64,000 nucleotides of DNA from Dysgonomonas sp. ZJ279 (GCF_011039205.1 NZ_JAAKEL010000001.1:62001-126000); one strand, 5' to 3'; shown: positions 36,025 through 44,422, counted from the first letter of the stretch. The notes: generated by a model not told the origin, from the sequence alone. Made by a program: numbers and translations.

Positions 36025-37273
36025 TTTCTTTCTTTGTTTTTTTGTTGCCCGACCACAACAGGCATATCGAGCCTATTGCTAATAATATAATGCCTAAGTA
36101 AACAGGGTATATCCACGGATCGTATACTAATTCCATACTACTGTAATTCGACATTTTTCCTGCTTGATTATCATACCCATATTGATAAATAACCCAATTG
36201 TCAATTTTTAGCGGCTTGTTTACTTCGAGTATCGCTTTTTCTTCTTTTCCGTCTTCGGTGAATACATCGATATCCGATACAAATCGTTTCGGTTCTGGTT
36301 GAGTCATCACCACACAGAAAGTCGAATCGAGATTGAGGGTCATATATAATTGAGCTGTATTGCCACAACACACCCATCCTGTGGACATTTCACCTGTTGT
36401 TTTATTGGTCGCTTTTACCAGTGCAGCGGGAGATGCTCCCGGCATGTGAACTTCCTGATATGTGCTATCGCTATTGCGTACGGCATCATGTATATATTTC
36501 TCGAGAGTTATGTCCCATTGGTCTATATTGCCATGCGGTCTCTTTTCGTCAATCTGGACATACTCAGGTTTAGCTTCCGGCTGAGGTGTTCCCGACTCTC
36601 TGTTTATAACAGCTAGTTTCGGTGGATATTCTTCCATATAGAAATCGTTGAGCTGGATAGCTATCGGCAGTTCCAGCACATCCTCATTGTCGCTGAATAC
36701 ACGCCATTCTACTTCTCCTTCGTACACGTGCATTACGTAGCGTTTCATATCGGCAGAACCGAGTCCGGCAGCAAAGAGAAGAATCCACAATCCGATGTGG
36801 TTCATGTAAAAAGCATAATCTTTTTTCTTAAAAGCAACTAGTCGTCGTGCAATCAATGATCCTAAAGAAAGCAACGTTAGGAAATAGACTAGAACAAAAG
36901 ACCATGACGAGGTTACTTGCCGAAAACCGAGTTGTGTGAATATATCATTATCGTGCGGATTCGTTTTTATTAATTGAGGAGTAAGCCCCAGGATCAATGC
37001 CAGCAGAAGCATAGCTGTAATCAGTGTTACGGAAAAGGGAACTCCCGAAAACCATTGATAGAAAACATTTTTTCGTTTGAACGAAAAGGCAATTAAGAAT
37101 AAAATGATCGCCGCTCCCACTATTAAGTTGACAGGTGAGCTAAGCAGGAAAAAATTAAATTTCCCTACTGTTAATTGTAATATGAAACCAATGACAATTA
37201 TTCCTCCGACAAGGGCGATGCTCTCTTTGTATCGCCACGGGAATTGCCACATCTTTCGTTTGTTATCTTCCAT
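36011..37273 (-). CDS. ccsB: ResB/CcsB-like cytochrome c biogenesis protein
   Basis: A 420-residue inner-membrane protein with three or four N-terminal helices (ESIALVGGIIVIGFILQLTV, FSVTLITAMLLLALILGL), a helix containing FYMNHIGLWILLFAAGLGS, a large extracytoplasmic domain (about 185-385) and a final helix YPVYLGIILLAIGSICLLW. This is the ResB/CcsB layout; partner of CcsA in System II cytochrome c maturation. The extracytoplasmic CC pair in GWVCCGNT is noteworthy and might interact with apocytochrome thiols, which is speculation. It follows nrfA by about 70 bases across a hairpin terminator. Confidence 0.87.
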   Translation of the reverse strand: MEDNKRKMWQFPWRYKESIALVGGIIVIGFILQLTVGKFNFFLLSSPVNLIVGAAIILFLIAFSFKRKNVFYQWFSGVPFSVTLITAMLLLALILGLTPQLIKTNPHDNDIFTQLGFRQVTSSWSFVLVYFLTLLSLGSLIARRLVAFKKKDYAFYMNHIGLWILLFAAGLGSADMKRYVMHVYEGEVEWRVFSDNEDVLELPIAIQLNDFYMEEYPPKLAVINRESGTPQPEAKPEYVQIDEKRPHGNIDQWDITLEKYIHDAVRNSDSTYQEVHMPGASPAALVKATNKTTGEMSTGWVCCGNTAQLYMTLNLDSTFCVVMTQPEPKRFVSDIDVFTEDGKEEKAILEVNKPLKIDNWVIYQYGYDNQAGKMSNYSSMELVYDPWIYPVYLGIILLAIGSICLLWSGNKKTKKENDLE

Positions 37274-37284
37274 CTATTTATGTA

Positions 37285-37322
37285 ATAAAAAAGTGTCTGA
37301 AGAATTTAAGCATCAGACACTT
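37285..37322 (-). terminator. Attenuating terminator between nrfA and ccsB
   Basis: AAGTGTCTGA (37291-37300) and TCAGACACTT (37313-37322) form a 10-base stem; read on the minus strand it ends in a run of T. It would reduce ccsBA relative to nrfHA transcripts. Confidence 0.75.
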
Positions 37323-37344
37323 CTTCGTGTTATATTTCTATGAT

Positions 37345-38844
37345 TTATAGATTTGCTGTTAAACGTCCTTCTTTCTTCGCTTTTTCCAGCCATTGAGGAG
37401 CAACGGTTTTCAGCCATTTTTCTTTCTTTTCCTTCTTGTCTTTCATGTCAAGACCGATAAATTGTTGAGCTTTGTCTTTGCTTGATATGTCGGGCATTTT
37501 TACATCCATAATACCATGAGCGAACAATACACGTTGTAGTTCAAGTTGTGCTTGTAAGCTTTTGTCCAGACTATGTGCAAGAATACGTTGAGTTTCAACA
37601 GGAGCATGGAAAGAAGCTCCGTGCGAAGCAACGGCAAAATCCCAACGCCATTGTGCCTGACGGATCAGTTTGAGCGATGCATCCATTTCTTTTTGGTTAG
37701 CACCGTTATCCCATGCCGTTTTAGCCATGATGTGTGCCTTCGATAATTCTTGTTCTATACGATCACGTATTTCGAGAGCCTTGTCTTGGTATTCGTATAC
37801 ATAGTTTCTCAATTTATCTTCGCTATCATGATGACATGTTTGGCATGTGTTTGCTATATTTTTGAGTGGACTCATAATCTGATGATTCGAATATTTTATA
37901 CCACCTTCGGCCATATATGGCATATGGCAGTCGGCACATGAAAGTCCGCGTTGTGCATGAGGTCCTAATAAGAATAACTCATAATCGGGATGCTGTGCTT
38001 TTAGCATTGGCGCTTTACTCAGTGCATGCGTCCAGTCCGAGAATCCGATATTATCATAATATTCTTCCATTGCTTCTACGGTCATACCTCCATCCCAAGG
38101 AAAAGTAAGATATTTACCTTCGCCCTGAAACGAATATTCTACATGGCATTGCGCACAAACTAACGCTCTCATTTCTTGTGGAGATGCTTGTGTTATATCT
38201 TTTCCCTGACGTTCGAATGCTTCGACAAGAGCAGGGCGTGTGATTGTTAGATTCATTGTTACGGGATCGTGGCAATCGGCACAACCTATCGGGTTCACTA
38301 TTTCGCTACCCCATTCGCTCCACTTTGCTTTGTAGAAATTCTCAATACCTACCTCGTGCATCATGCGTGGTACATCGGGACTTTTACATGTCCAGCAAGT
38401 TCCCGGTTGCATTTCGCCTTCTCCATTTTCGGGAGATCCTGTACGCAATGTATTGGTCATATCTTCAATAGCATGCATGTGCCCTCTGGGTGCTGTATAT
38501 TCTTGCGAGAAAGCATATCCCGCCCATAGTACTACCATTTGCGGACGGCTTTCCAATACGTCTTGTGGAGCATTACCTAAATGCTTGCTTCGGAAATCCA
38601 TTTCCTGTGTCTTTTTCCATGTATTGTATTCCCGTGGATAATTGACTCCCCATTGTTCGCTGTGAGGATTGATACCCGATATATCAATCTTCTTGTTGTT
38701 GAACAGAGTTGCTATCTCTGCCCTGCGTTCGGTTATAGATGCAGCTAACAAGCCCAATAAAAAAACACCTGCCATAACGACGGCAAATATACCCCAACCG
38801 ATCATTGGTTTTCTTTTTATTGTTTCAGTCAATTTTTTTAGCAT
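37345..38844 (-). CDS. nrfA: NrfA, ammonia-forming pentahaem nitrite reductase
   Basis: A 499-residue periplasmic cytochrome c552 that reduces nitrite to ammonium with six electrons; it can also reduce NO. Five haem sites are seen: the active-site haem CWTCK near residue 150, with Lys as the distal ligand, then CADCH near 188, CAQCH near 230, CADCH near 303 and CQTCH near 333. Catalytic-region segments include PRGHMHAIEDMTNTLRTGSP and CADCHMPYMAEGG. An N-terminal hydrophobic helix (GWGIFAVVMAGVFLLGLLAA) is a signal or anchor. It follows nrfH by 13 bases; NrfH supplies electrons from menaquinol. Confidence 0.98.
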   Translation of the reverse strand: MLKKLTETIKRKPMIGWGIFAVVMAGVFLLGLLAASITERRAEIATLFNNKKIDISGINPHSEQWGVNYPREYNTWKKTQEMDFRSKHLGNAPQDVLESRPQMVVLWAGYAFSQEYTAPRGHMHAIEDMTNTLRTGSPENGEGEMQPGTCWTCKSPDVPRMMHEVGIENFYKAKWSEWGSEIVNPIGCADCHDPVTMNLTITRPALVEAFERQGKDITQASPQEMRALVCAQCHVEYSFQGEGKYLTFPWDGGMTVEAMEEYYDNIGFSDWTHALSKAPMLKAQHPDYELFLLGPHAQRGLSCADCHMPYMAEGGIKYSNHQIMSPLKNIANTCQTCHHDSEDKLRNYVYEYQDKALEIRDRIEQELSKAHIMAKTAWDNGANQKEMDASLKLIRQAQWRWDFAVASHGASFHAPVETQRILAHSLDKSLQAQLELQRVLFAHGIMDVKMPDISSKDKAQQFIGLDMKDKKEKKEKWLKTVAPQWLEKAKKEGRLTANL

Positions 38845-38857
38845 ACCGGTATGTATT

Positions 38858-39445
38858 TTAATTGTTATTTTTTTTCATTTTATTTTTTAGCCACTCTGGT
38901 ACAGGCGAAGCAGGAAGTGGGACAATGGCATTTGGCGATGACGACAGGCTACTCACTTTTGTATGTGGTACTTGTGTGTGACAATCCCAACATGCTTTTC
39001 CCTTGCCTTCCTGAACTTGTACGTAATCTATCATCCCTGTTTTTACAAATTCTGTATTGAGTTGAGTATGACAGCGAATACAGTTATTCATAATTACTTC
39101 GTAGCTTTCGTCACGTGGTCTTATTACCTGAGGTTCGCCTTTCATCGTGAAAACAGCGGCGTGATATAAACCGTCTTTCGCTTTGAAGGCATATTTCGAT
39201 ATCACATTGTCATGCGGTACGTGACAATCGTTGCAGGTTGCCCATTGTGCATGCGAACTGTGATTCCACGATTGATAATAAGGAGTCATTATATGGCAGT
39301 TGATACAGGCTGCCGGATCGTCGGACAGATATGAGTAGGCTCTCGACATATATACGCTATATACTCCAAGTCCGGCAATTACACCACCTGCAATAAGAAA
39401 AGGTAGTATAAACTGATTAGGGATATGCTTGAAAATATTTATCAT
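38858..39445 (-). CDS. nrfH: NrfH, tetrahaem menaquinol dehydrogenase
   Basis: A 195-residue membrane-anchored cytochrome of the NapC/NirT/NrfH family. One N-terminal helix (FILPFLIAGGVIAGLGVYSV) is followed by four CxxCH sites: CINCH, CNDCH, CIRCH and CWDCH, the last followed by TQVPHTKVSS. It oxidises menaquinol and passes electrons to NrfA. It is the first gene of the nrfHA-ccsBA transcript, 81 bases downstream of a consensus promoter and 135 bases from a perfect palindromic operator. A Ser/Pro-rich, Lys-ended tail follows the last haem. Confidence 0.97.
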   Translation of the reverse strand: MINIFKHIPNQFILPFLIAGGVIAGLGVYSVYMSRAYSYLSDDPAACINCHIMTPYYQSWNHSSHAQWATCNDCHVPHDNVISKYAFKAKDGLYHAAVFTMKGEPQVIRPRDESYEVIMNNCIRCHTQLNTEFVKTGMIDYVQVQEGKGKACWDCHTQVPHTKVSSLSSSPNAIVPLPASPVPEWLKNKMKKNNN

Positions 39446-39526
39446 CGATGTATTCCTATTGATATTTAGTTGGTTAACTCAGTAGATGCGCTTTACTCTC
39501 AAAGGTTAACTGAAAAGCGTATTCTA

Positions 39527-39560
39527 CAAATATAGAATACTTTTTATATCTAAACACAAA
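39527..39560 (-). promoter_or_regulatory. Promoter of the nrfHA operon
   Basis: The minus strand has TATATTTG (complement of 39527-39534) and TTTG (complement of 39557-39560), 22 bases apart, matching the Bacteroidota -7/-33 consensus upstream of nrfH. Confidence 0.75.
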
Positions 39561-39580
39561 TTAACTAAAATTAAACGTGT

Positions 39581-39606
39581 AAAAGTGTAACATATGTTAC
39601 ACTTTT
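39581..39606. promoter_or_regulatory. Perfect 26-base palindrome, Crp/Fnr-type operator
   Basis: An uninterrupted palindrome with core TGTAACATATGTTACA flanked by AAAAG and CTTTT, between the Crp/Fnr stop and the nrfH promoter. The TGT-N10-ACA form fits Crp/Fnr operators; its centre is about 70 bases upstream of the predicted nrfH start site, a class I activator position. A similar site precedes hcp. It could double as a weak terminator for the regulator gene. Confidence 0.75.
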
Positions 39607-39613
39607 GAGTAAT

Positions 39614-40291
39614 TCAAGAAAAATGAATCAATTGAATGAGGGCATTCTTATTTTTAATCTGTATACTTTTCTTCTCAACTACAATCAATCCGTCTTCTTG
39701 CATATTATGAAGCTCACGGGCAAGCGATGGACGCGATACCCCAAAATATTCAGCAAGGGAACTTTGGCTTTTGTCCATAATAATGGTATCGCTATTATTG
39801 TTTTTATGTAAAGATAAAATGTGCATCGCCAACTTTTGTCGGATTGTGCGGAACGACATGAGATGAAGCTTCTCCGTTATAAGGGTAGCATAGTTGGCAG
39901 AAATGTCTAAATAGTTTTTCAGGAATTGTTCATTAAGGCTTAATGCCTTCAATATGGATTGCTTTGATATAACAAATGCAGTCACATCTTCGCGGGCAGT
40001 GACCTGAACGGGAAATCTGTTTTTGTCACCAAAAATGAAAAGAATAGCAAGGGGATTAGGGGCATGAATGTCTTCGACTTTAACGACCTTACCGGATGGA
40101 TCTGTCATTTCAGCTTTCACACTACCCTTTGATAGAATAATTAATCGGTTGCATGGCTCATCCTGCAATGCAAGAATATTACCTTTGCTGAAAATCATTT
40201 CTTTAGCATTGGCTTTGAGTAATACCTCTTCGATTTCTGTTTCCTGCATCGAATTGAAAAGCCTGCATTTAGATATATTTTTCGTGTCCAT
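39614..40291 (-). CDS. Crp/Fnr-family regulator, probable nitrite/NO-stress (HcpR-like)
   Basis: A 225-residue cAMP-receptor-like regulator: cyclic-nucleotide-binding-type beta-barrel at about 15-125 (MIFSKGNILALQDEPCNRLI), dimerisation helix to about 150, and winged HTH at about 160-215 with SSLAEYFGVSRPSLARELHN as the HTH. There is no FNR-type Cys cluster at the N-terminus (only single Cys residues), so it is not an iron-sulfur FNR; HcpR proteins of this type are reported to sense NO through haem. Its stop lies 8 bases from the palindrome upstream of nrfH, and a related site precedes hcp. Regulation of both is inferred from these sites. Confidence 0.88.
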   Translation of the reverse strand: MDTKNISKCRLFNSMQETEIEEVLLKANAKEMIFSKGNILALQDEPCNRLIILSKGSVKAEMTDPSGKVVKVEDIHAPNPLAILFIFGDKNRFPVQVTAREDVTAFVISKQSILKALSLNEQFLKNYLDISANYATLITEKLHLMSFRTIRQKLAMHILSLHKNNNSDTIIMDKSQSSLAEYFGVSRPSLARELHNMQEDGLIVVEKKSIQIKNKNALIQLIHFS

Positions 40292-40351
40292 TTTATTATT
40301 CTTTTTTATAAAAGTAAAGATATTTATTGTTCCTGCAATCTATTTCAATGG

Positions 40352-40382
40352 AAAAAGGTTGTGAGACTATCACAACCTTTTC
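40352..40382. terminator. Bidirectional-type hairpin after galK
   Basis: AAAAGGTTGTGA (40353-40364) pairs perfectly with TCACAACCTTTT (40370-40381) around a 5-base loop, with T runs on the minus strand. It ends the galM-galK transcript before the regulator gene. Confidence 0.85.
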
Positions 40383-40404
40383 GATATAAGTAAGTATTTA
40401 ATTA

Positions 40405-41547
40405 TTATAATTTTCTTGCACCATCTTTGATGACTACATCATAAACTTTAGGTTTGATTCTGAATTTTTGTTCGTAGCTTTCTGTTGCACGGGCAATAAA
40501 TGCGTCGTGTAATTCGTCTTTCACCAGATTGATAGTACAGCCGCCAAAGCCACCACCCATAACACGAGATCCTGTAACACCACATTGACGTGCAATATCG
40601 TTTAAGAAATCAAGTTCTTCACAACTTACTTCGTATTTACGGCTAAGCCCTATATGTGTTTCATACATTTTCTTACCCACTGTTTCATAATCGCCTTTCT
40701 TCAATGCCTCGCAAGCATCCAATAAGCGTTGTATTTCTTCTATTACGAATTCAGCTCTGATATAATCCTCTGCACTCACCTCGTTGGCTACCTCTTTCAA
40801 CATATCCAAAGTTGCATCACGTAGAAATTCTACTTCAGGGTGATATTTACGGATATAAGAAGCCGCATTTTCGCACGATTCACGGCGTTTGTTGTAAGCA
40901 GAAGAAGCCAGTTCGTGAGCTACGCATGTATTCAATAATACCAAACGGTAGCCTTTAGGATTGAACGGTACATATTCATATTCCAACGAGCGGCAATCTA
41001 AACGGATAAGCGAACCTTCTTTACCAAAGCATGAAGCAAACTGATCCATGATTCCACATTTTACACCTACATAATTGTGTTCTGTTGCCTGTCCTATTTT
41101 TGCTAACTCGAAGCGGTCGAAGCCTAGATTGTAGATGTCATTCAAAGCGAAGCCAAAGCAACTTTCCAAAGCCGCAGACGACGACATTCCCGCGCCTAAT
41201 GGCACATCTCCTGCAAATACAGTATCGAAGCCACCTATTTTCGCACCTCTTTTCATCATTTCGTGGCAGACACCGAAGATATATTTACCCCATTGTTTGA
41301 TTGGAATATCATCCAGACCGAATTCGTCCATTTCGGATAAGTCCATCGCATAGGCTCTAATTCTATCAGGAGTTCCATTTGGTTTGATGATACAATACAT
41401 TGCTTTATCAATCGCCCCCGGCAGTACAAATCCTCCGTTATAGTCAGTGTGCTCACCGATCAGATTGATACGACCCGGAGATGTGTATATTTCTCCTTCT
41501 GTTTTGTAGAGTTCCTTGAATTTTTCTTTAAGTGCGTTTAATTCCAT
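40405..41547 (-). CDS. galK: Galactokinase
   Basis: A 380-residue GHMP kinase converting alpha-D-galactose to galactose-1-phosphate (Leloir pathway, cytosol). Signature segments: SPGRINLIGEHTDYNGGFVL at about 22-42, the ATP-binding PLGAGMSSSAALES near 125-140, the catalytic Asp in VKCGIMDQFASCFG near 170, and MGGGFGGCTINLV near 335. Length is normal. It lies 42 bases after galM, so the pair supplies the alpha anomer and phosphorylates it. galT and galE are not in the window. Confidence 0.97.
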   Translation of the reverse strand: MELNALKEKFKELYKTEGEIYTSPGRINLIGEHTDYNGGFVLPGAIDKAMYCIIKPNGTPDRIRAYAMDLSEMDEFGLDDIPIKQWGKYIFGVCHEMMKRGAKIGGFDTVFAGDVPLGAGMSSSAALESCFGFALNDIYNLGFDRFELAKIGQATEHNYVGVKCGIMDQFASCFGKEGSLIRLDCRSLEYEYVPFNPKGYRLVLLNTCVAHELASSAYNKRRESCENAASYIRKYHPEVEFLRDATLDMLKEVANEVSAEDYIRAEFVIEEIQRLLDACEALKKGDYETVGKKMYETHIGLSRKYEVSCEELDFLNDIARQCGVTGSRVMGGGFGGCTINLVKDELHDAFIARATESYEQKFRIKPKVYDVVIKDGARKL

Positions 41548-41589
41548 GATTTTCAGGTTTTTTATTTTTATATAAGGTAATGTAATATC

Positions 41590-42693
41590 TTATTTTACTT
41601 TAAATTTATAAATACATGTCTGGGTATATATCTCTCCCGGATTAAGTCGGCTGGATGGAAAGTTCGGTTGATTCGGTGTGTCGGGAAACTTTTGTACTTC
41701 GAGAGCTATCGATTCTCTTCTGTTATGTGTTTTTCCATATTTACCTTTAGTTTTTCCGTCGAACCAATTGCTTGAATAGAATTGTATACCGGGTTGATCT
41801 GTCCACACTTCCATCACGCGTCCGCTGTTAGGTTCGTAAACTGTGGCTGCCCACTCGGTATCTTTTTCTGTTTTCTTATTTATGACCCAGCTATGATCAT
41901 ATCCAGCCCCATTTTTAAGTTGAAGATCATCGTTGTCTATTCTTTCACCAATAACAGTAGGTATTCTGAAATCGAAAGGTGTTCCTTCTACCGAAGGCAT
42001 TTCACCGGTCGGAATACACACTTCATCGATTGGTATTGTCCTGTCGGCATTAATGGTAAGAATGCTATCCATCGCCGTTCCATTACCTTCTCCTTTCAGA
42101 TTGAAATATGAATGGTGCGAGAAATTTACATGAGTCGGCTTATCGGTCGTAGCCTCGTATGTAATTTTAAATTCGTTATCAGGGGTAAGTGTGTAAATCA
42201 TCTTTATGTTAAGCGTGCCTGGGAATCCTTCATCACCATCAGGCGATATATAGGATAACTCTATTTCGTTTTTACTCACATTATCCACATCCCATACCAC
42301 ACTGTCAACTCCTTTGAGTCCTCCATGTAAACAATTGGGTCCATTATTCTGAGGAAGTGTATATGTAACTCCGTCTATATCGAATTTTCCGTTAGCAATG
42401 CGGTTGGCATAACGCCCGACTACTGTTCCGAGAAAACGCTCACCCGTATTGTTTAGATATCGGTCGATACTTTCATAGCCAAGAACCACATCTTCGTATT
42501 CTCCATTTTTATCGGGAGCCCACAGCGAAACAACTCTACCACCAAAGTTTGTTACTTGCATGATAAGACCATTTCCGGAATCTAGTGTGTAAATCGAGAC
42601 AGGCTTATTGTCGACAGTTGCGTCAAAGTCTTTAACATCGAATAAATGTATTTTTTCTTGCAGACTCATAGATTTAGATTTTAAAGTTTGCAT
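41590..42693 (-). CDS. galM: Aldose 1-epimerase (galactose mutarotase)
   Basis: A 367-residue GalM-type beta-sandwich enzyme interconverting alpha and beta anomers of galactose or glucose. Visible motifs: VVGRYANRIANGKFDIDGV, NGPNCLHGGLKGVDSVVW, the catalytic-region HVNFSHHSYFNLKGEG and DQPGIQFYSSNWFDG, and the base Glu near ESIALEVQKFPDTPNQPNFP. There is no signal peptide, so it is cytosolic, unlike secreted Bacteroidota relatives with lipobox starts. First gene of the galM-galK pair; no clear TAnnTTTG element seen just upstream. Confidence 0.95.
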   Translation of the reverse strand: MQTLKSKSMSLQEKIHLFDVKDFDATVDNKPVSIYTLDSGNGLIMQVTNFGGRVVSLWAPDKNGEYEDVVLGYESIDRYLNNTGERFLGTVVGRYANRIANGKFDIDGVTYTLPQNNGPNCLHGGLKGVDSVVWDVDNVSKNEIELSYISPDGDEGFPGTLNIKMIYTLTPDNEFKITYEATTDKPTHVNFSHHSYFNLKGEGNGTAMDSILTINADRTIPIDEVCIPTGEMPSVEGTPFDFRIPTVIGERIDNDDLQLKNGAGYDHSWVINKKTEKDTEWAATVYEPNSGRVMEVWTDQPGIQFYSSNWFDGKTKGKYGKTHNRRESIALEVQKFPDTPNQPNFPSSRLNPGEIYTQTCIYKFKVK

Positions 42694-42829
42694 AAAAATA
42701 CAATTTAATCGAATTGAAAGATGGTAAAAAAGTAAAAAAAAAGCTATGAATGTCTAATTGTTATTTTATAATTGATTTTTCTTTATAATAGACAGTTGTC
42801 TTCTGCATATACTTTTCTGTTTGACCAGA

Positions 42830-43357
42830 TTATATATTCATAAGAAAATGAATATAATTCTGTGCACTATTCTCAAGGGCATCCGAGTGGGGTGCGTTAT
42901 GAGTGTCGTGCAACACAAAATGACCTCTGTAATCTGATTTAGTATAGCGTGTCGTTGTTTTAAAAGGTAGAATAAGCTCTTCGATTGTAACTTTCCATTC
43001 CTTATCTTTTTGTAAATCTTCCTCTCTGATTCCAGCAGAAATAGCCAATGCTATTTTCTTGCCTTTCATCTTATTTCCTTTAGAGCCGTAAGCCCAGCCG
43101 TATGTGAAAGTATCATCCAGCCATTTTTTTAAAAGAGGTGGGCAGTTGAACCAATATAAAGGATATTGAAGAATTAGCGTATCATGTTCTTCAATTAGCT
43201 TTTGTTCTTTTTCGATGTCAATTTTTCCATCTGGATACATACTGTATATATTATGTACAGTAAATTGTTCAGGATATTTTTTCAGCTCTTCTACCCATCG
43301 TTTATTTATTACTGACTTTTCGATATCGGGATGACTTACAATTACAAGTTTTTTCAT
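42830..43357 (-). CDS. NAD(P)H-quinone oxidoreductase-like flavoprotein (KefF/MdaB type)
   Basis: A 175-residue flavodoxin-fold reductase. It starts MKKLVIVSHPDIEKSVINKR (FMN/FAD phosphate loop) and holds TLILQYPLYWFNCPPLLKKW, the characteristic YPLYW-PP segment of the NQO/KefF family, then DDTFTYGWAYGSKGNKMKGK. Two-electron reduction of quinones or electrophiles is expected. It is divergent from an HxlR-family regulator, a common pairing in which the regulator senses quinone or diamide stress and controls the reductase; the shared 171-base region holds a palindrome. Confidence 0.9.
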   Translation of the reverse strand: MKKLVIVSHPDIEKSVINKRWVEELKKYPEQFTVHNIYSMYPDGKIDIEKEQKLIEEHDTLILQYPLYWFNCPPLLKKWLDDTFTYGWAYGSKGNKMKGKKIALAISAGIREEDLQKDKEWKVTIEELILPFKTTTRYTKSDYRGHFVLHDTHNAPHSDALENSAQNYIHFLMNI

Positions 43358-43408
43358 AAACTATCTTCTTTTGTTTCTAATTTAAATGTTTCTAATATCT
43401 TCTAAGTA

Positions 43409-43416
43409 CAAAGTTA
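43409..43416 (-). promoter_or_regulatory. -7 promoter element of the reductase gene
   Basis: The minus strand reads TAACTTTG (full TAnnTTTG match), with TTG-containing sequence about 20 bases upstream as a possible -33 box. Confidence 0.65.
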
Positions 43417-43461
43417 ATACTGCTGAATATCGTTTGCAATAAGGGGCTTTTTTATCCCTAG

Positions 43462-43477
43462 GTGATAATTTTGTCAC
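43462..43477. promoter_or_regulatory. Candidate HxlR operator
   Basis: GTGATAATTTTGTCAC is an imperfect palindrome (6 of 7 bases match between arms) between the divergent reductase and HxlR genes, placed to block or control both promoters. Confidence 0.45.
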
Positions 43478-43528
43478 TATCTTCGTACATTATTATAATG
43501 CATTTTTCAGAAAATTCGTCGAGTGATT

Positions 43529-43885
43529 ATGTATGAACGAAAAATACCTTTAGATTTTGATTGTGGAATTAGTATAGCTATGGAAGTTATCTTCTCTAAG
43601 TGGAAATTTTGTATACTTATAGAAATAAATAGAGGTATCACAAGGCCTAAAGACTTAGTAGGATCTGTTGAGGGCATAACCAAGAGGGTGTTGCATCAGC
43701 AACTAAAGCAATTGGAATTCTATAAAATAGTAGAGAGGACTACTTATGCTGAAGTACCTCTGAGAGTAGAGTATTCGCTGACAGAAGAAGGGAAAAGAGT
43801 ATTGCCTATTCTTGATGATATTAATAAATGGGGGTTGGATTTTGCTCCCAAATTTAAAGAAATAACAAATTCTTGCAATGGATAA
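43529..43885 (+). CDS. HxlR-family transcriptional regulator
   Basis: A 118-residue winged-helix regulator. It begins MYERKIPLDFDCGISIAMEV, then shows the HxlR core SKWKFCILIEINRGITRPKD, the recognition region GITKRVLHQQLKQLEFYKIV and the wing PLRVEYSLTEEGKRVLPILD. The Cys in FDCG corresponds in position to the redox-sensing Cys of YodB/HypR-type HxlR proteins. The ATG at 43529 is preferred over a GTG two codons earlier. Divergent from the quinone-reductase-like gene, which it probably regulates. Confidence 0.9.
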   Translation: MYERKIPLDFDCGISIAMEVIFSKWKFCILIEINRGITRPKDLVGSVEGITKRVLHQQLKQLEFYKIVERTTYAEVPLRVEYSLTEEGKRVLPILDDINKWGLDFAPKFKEITNSCNG

Positions 43886-43973
43886 ATGGAGGTGGAGCGA
43901 TTTCGATTAAAGGTAAAAGAAAGCGAGAGAATTGTCGAATATTCTTATGGATTGTAAACTACAGTTGAACCAG

Positions 43974-44369
43974 TTATTGTTTTAACGCTTCAACCAAGGA
44001 AAAAACTCGTTCAATTAGTACCCATTTTTCTTCAGAGCGTTGTCCCTCTGTCGCTTTTTGGAATTTACCAATAAAAGCTTCCCATTCAGCTTGTCGTTCA
44101 TAAGTGGCTAAACGCCCGAAGGCTTCATCCCAATCGAAGTCTAATGGAGTCTCAACAATCATAAAGGATATATTGTCAATCAGGTAGATTTCCATATCGA
44201 GGATTCCTGCTTTTTGGATACCTAATGGGATTTCTTTCCATATGTTTTTGCTGTTGTGCCAATACTTATATTCTTCTATTGTTTCGGGTACAATACGCAG
44301 CATTTGACAGTAGCGTTTTGTTGTAACGGGCAGGTTTCTTTTATAACCTTCTTTTAGGTTGTTCTCCAT
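43974..44369 (-). CDS. L-rhamnose/L-fucose mutarotase-like protein (RhaM type)
   Basis: A 131-residue dimeric alpha/beta-barrel-like protein of the L-rhamnose mutarotase family, which interconverts anomers of 6-deoxyhexoses. Characteristic are RYCQMLRIVPETIEEYKYWH (the Y-x(3)-H region corresponding to the E. coli YiiL active site) and the C-terminal EKWVLIERVFSLVEALKQ. The start at ATG 44367-44369 is preferred: the in-frame ATG nine codons upstream lies inside a terminator stem. It follows the nucleotidyltransferase/GHMP fusion gene on the same strand across that hairpin. Supply of a particular anomer to that enzyme is an attractive but unproved link. Confidence 0.8.
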   Translation of the reverse strand: MENNLKEGYKRNLPVTTKRYCQMLRIVPETIEEYKYWHNSKNIWKEIPLGIQKAGILDMEIYLIDNISFMIVETPLDFDWDEAFGRLATYERQAEWEAFIGKFQKATEGQRSEEKWVLIERVFSLVEALKQ

Positions 44370-44386
44370 AGGGATGAGTTGTTTGA

Positions 44387-44418
44387 AAAAGCACATTGTT
44401 GTGTGTCAATGTGCTTTT
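44387..44418 (-). terminator. Terminator between the fusion gene and the mutarotase
   Basis: CAATGTGCTTTT (44407-44418) and AAAAGCACATTG (44387-44398) form a perfect 12-base stem with an 8-base loop; on the minus strand it ends in a T run, just after the fusion gene's stop. Confidence 0.8.
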
Positions 44419-44422
44419 ATAA

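Noticed and set aside
39581-39606. Palindrome read purely as a terminator of the Crp/Fnr gene
   Set aside because: The stem is AT-rich and the arms meet with little loop; the 13/16 match upstream of hcp and the positions relative to promoters favour an operator. A double role remains possible.
44370-44396. Upstream start for the mutarotase
   Set aside because: That ATG is within the stem of a terminator for the preceding gene, and the extra residues MCFFKQLIP are not family-like.
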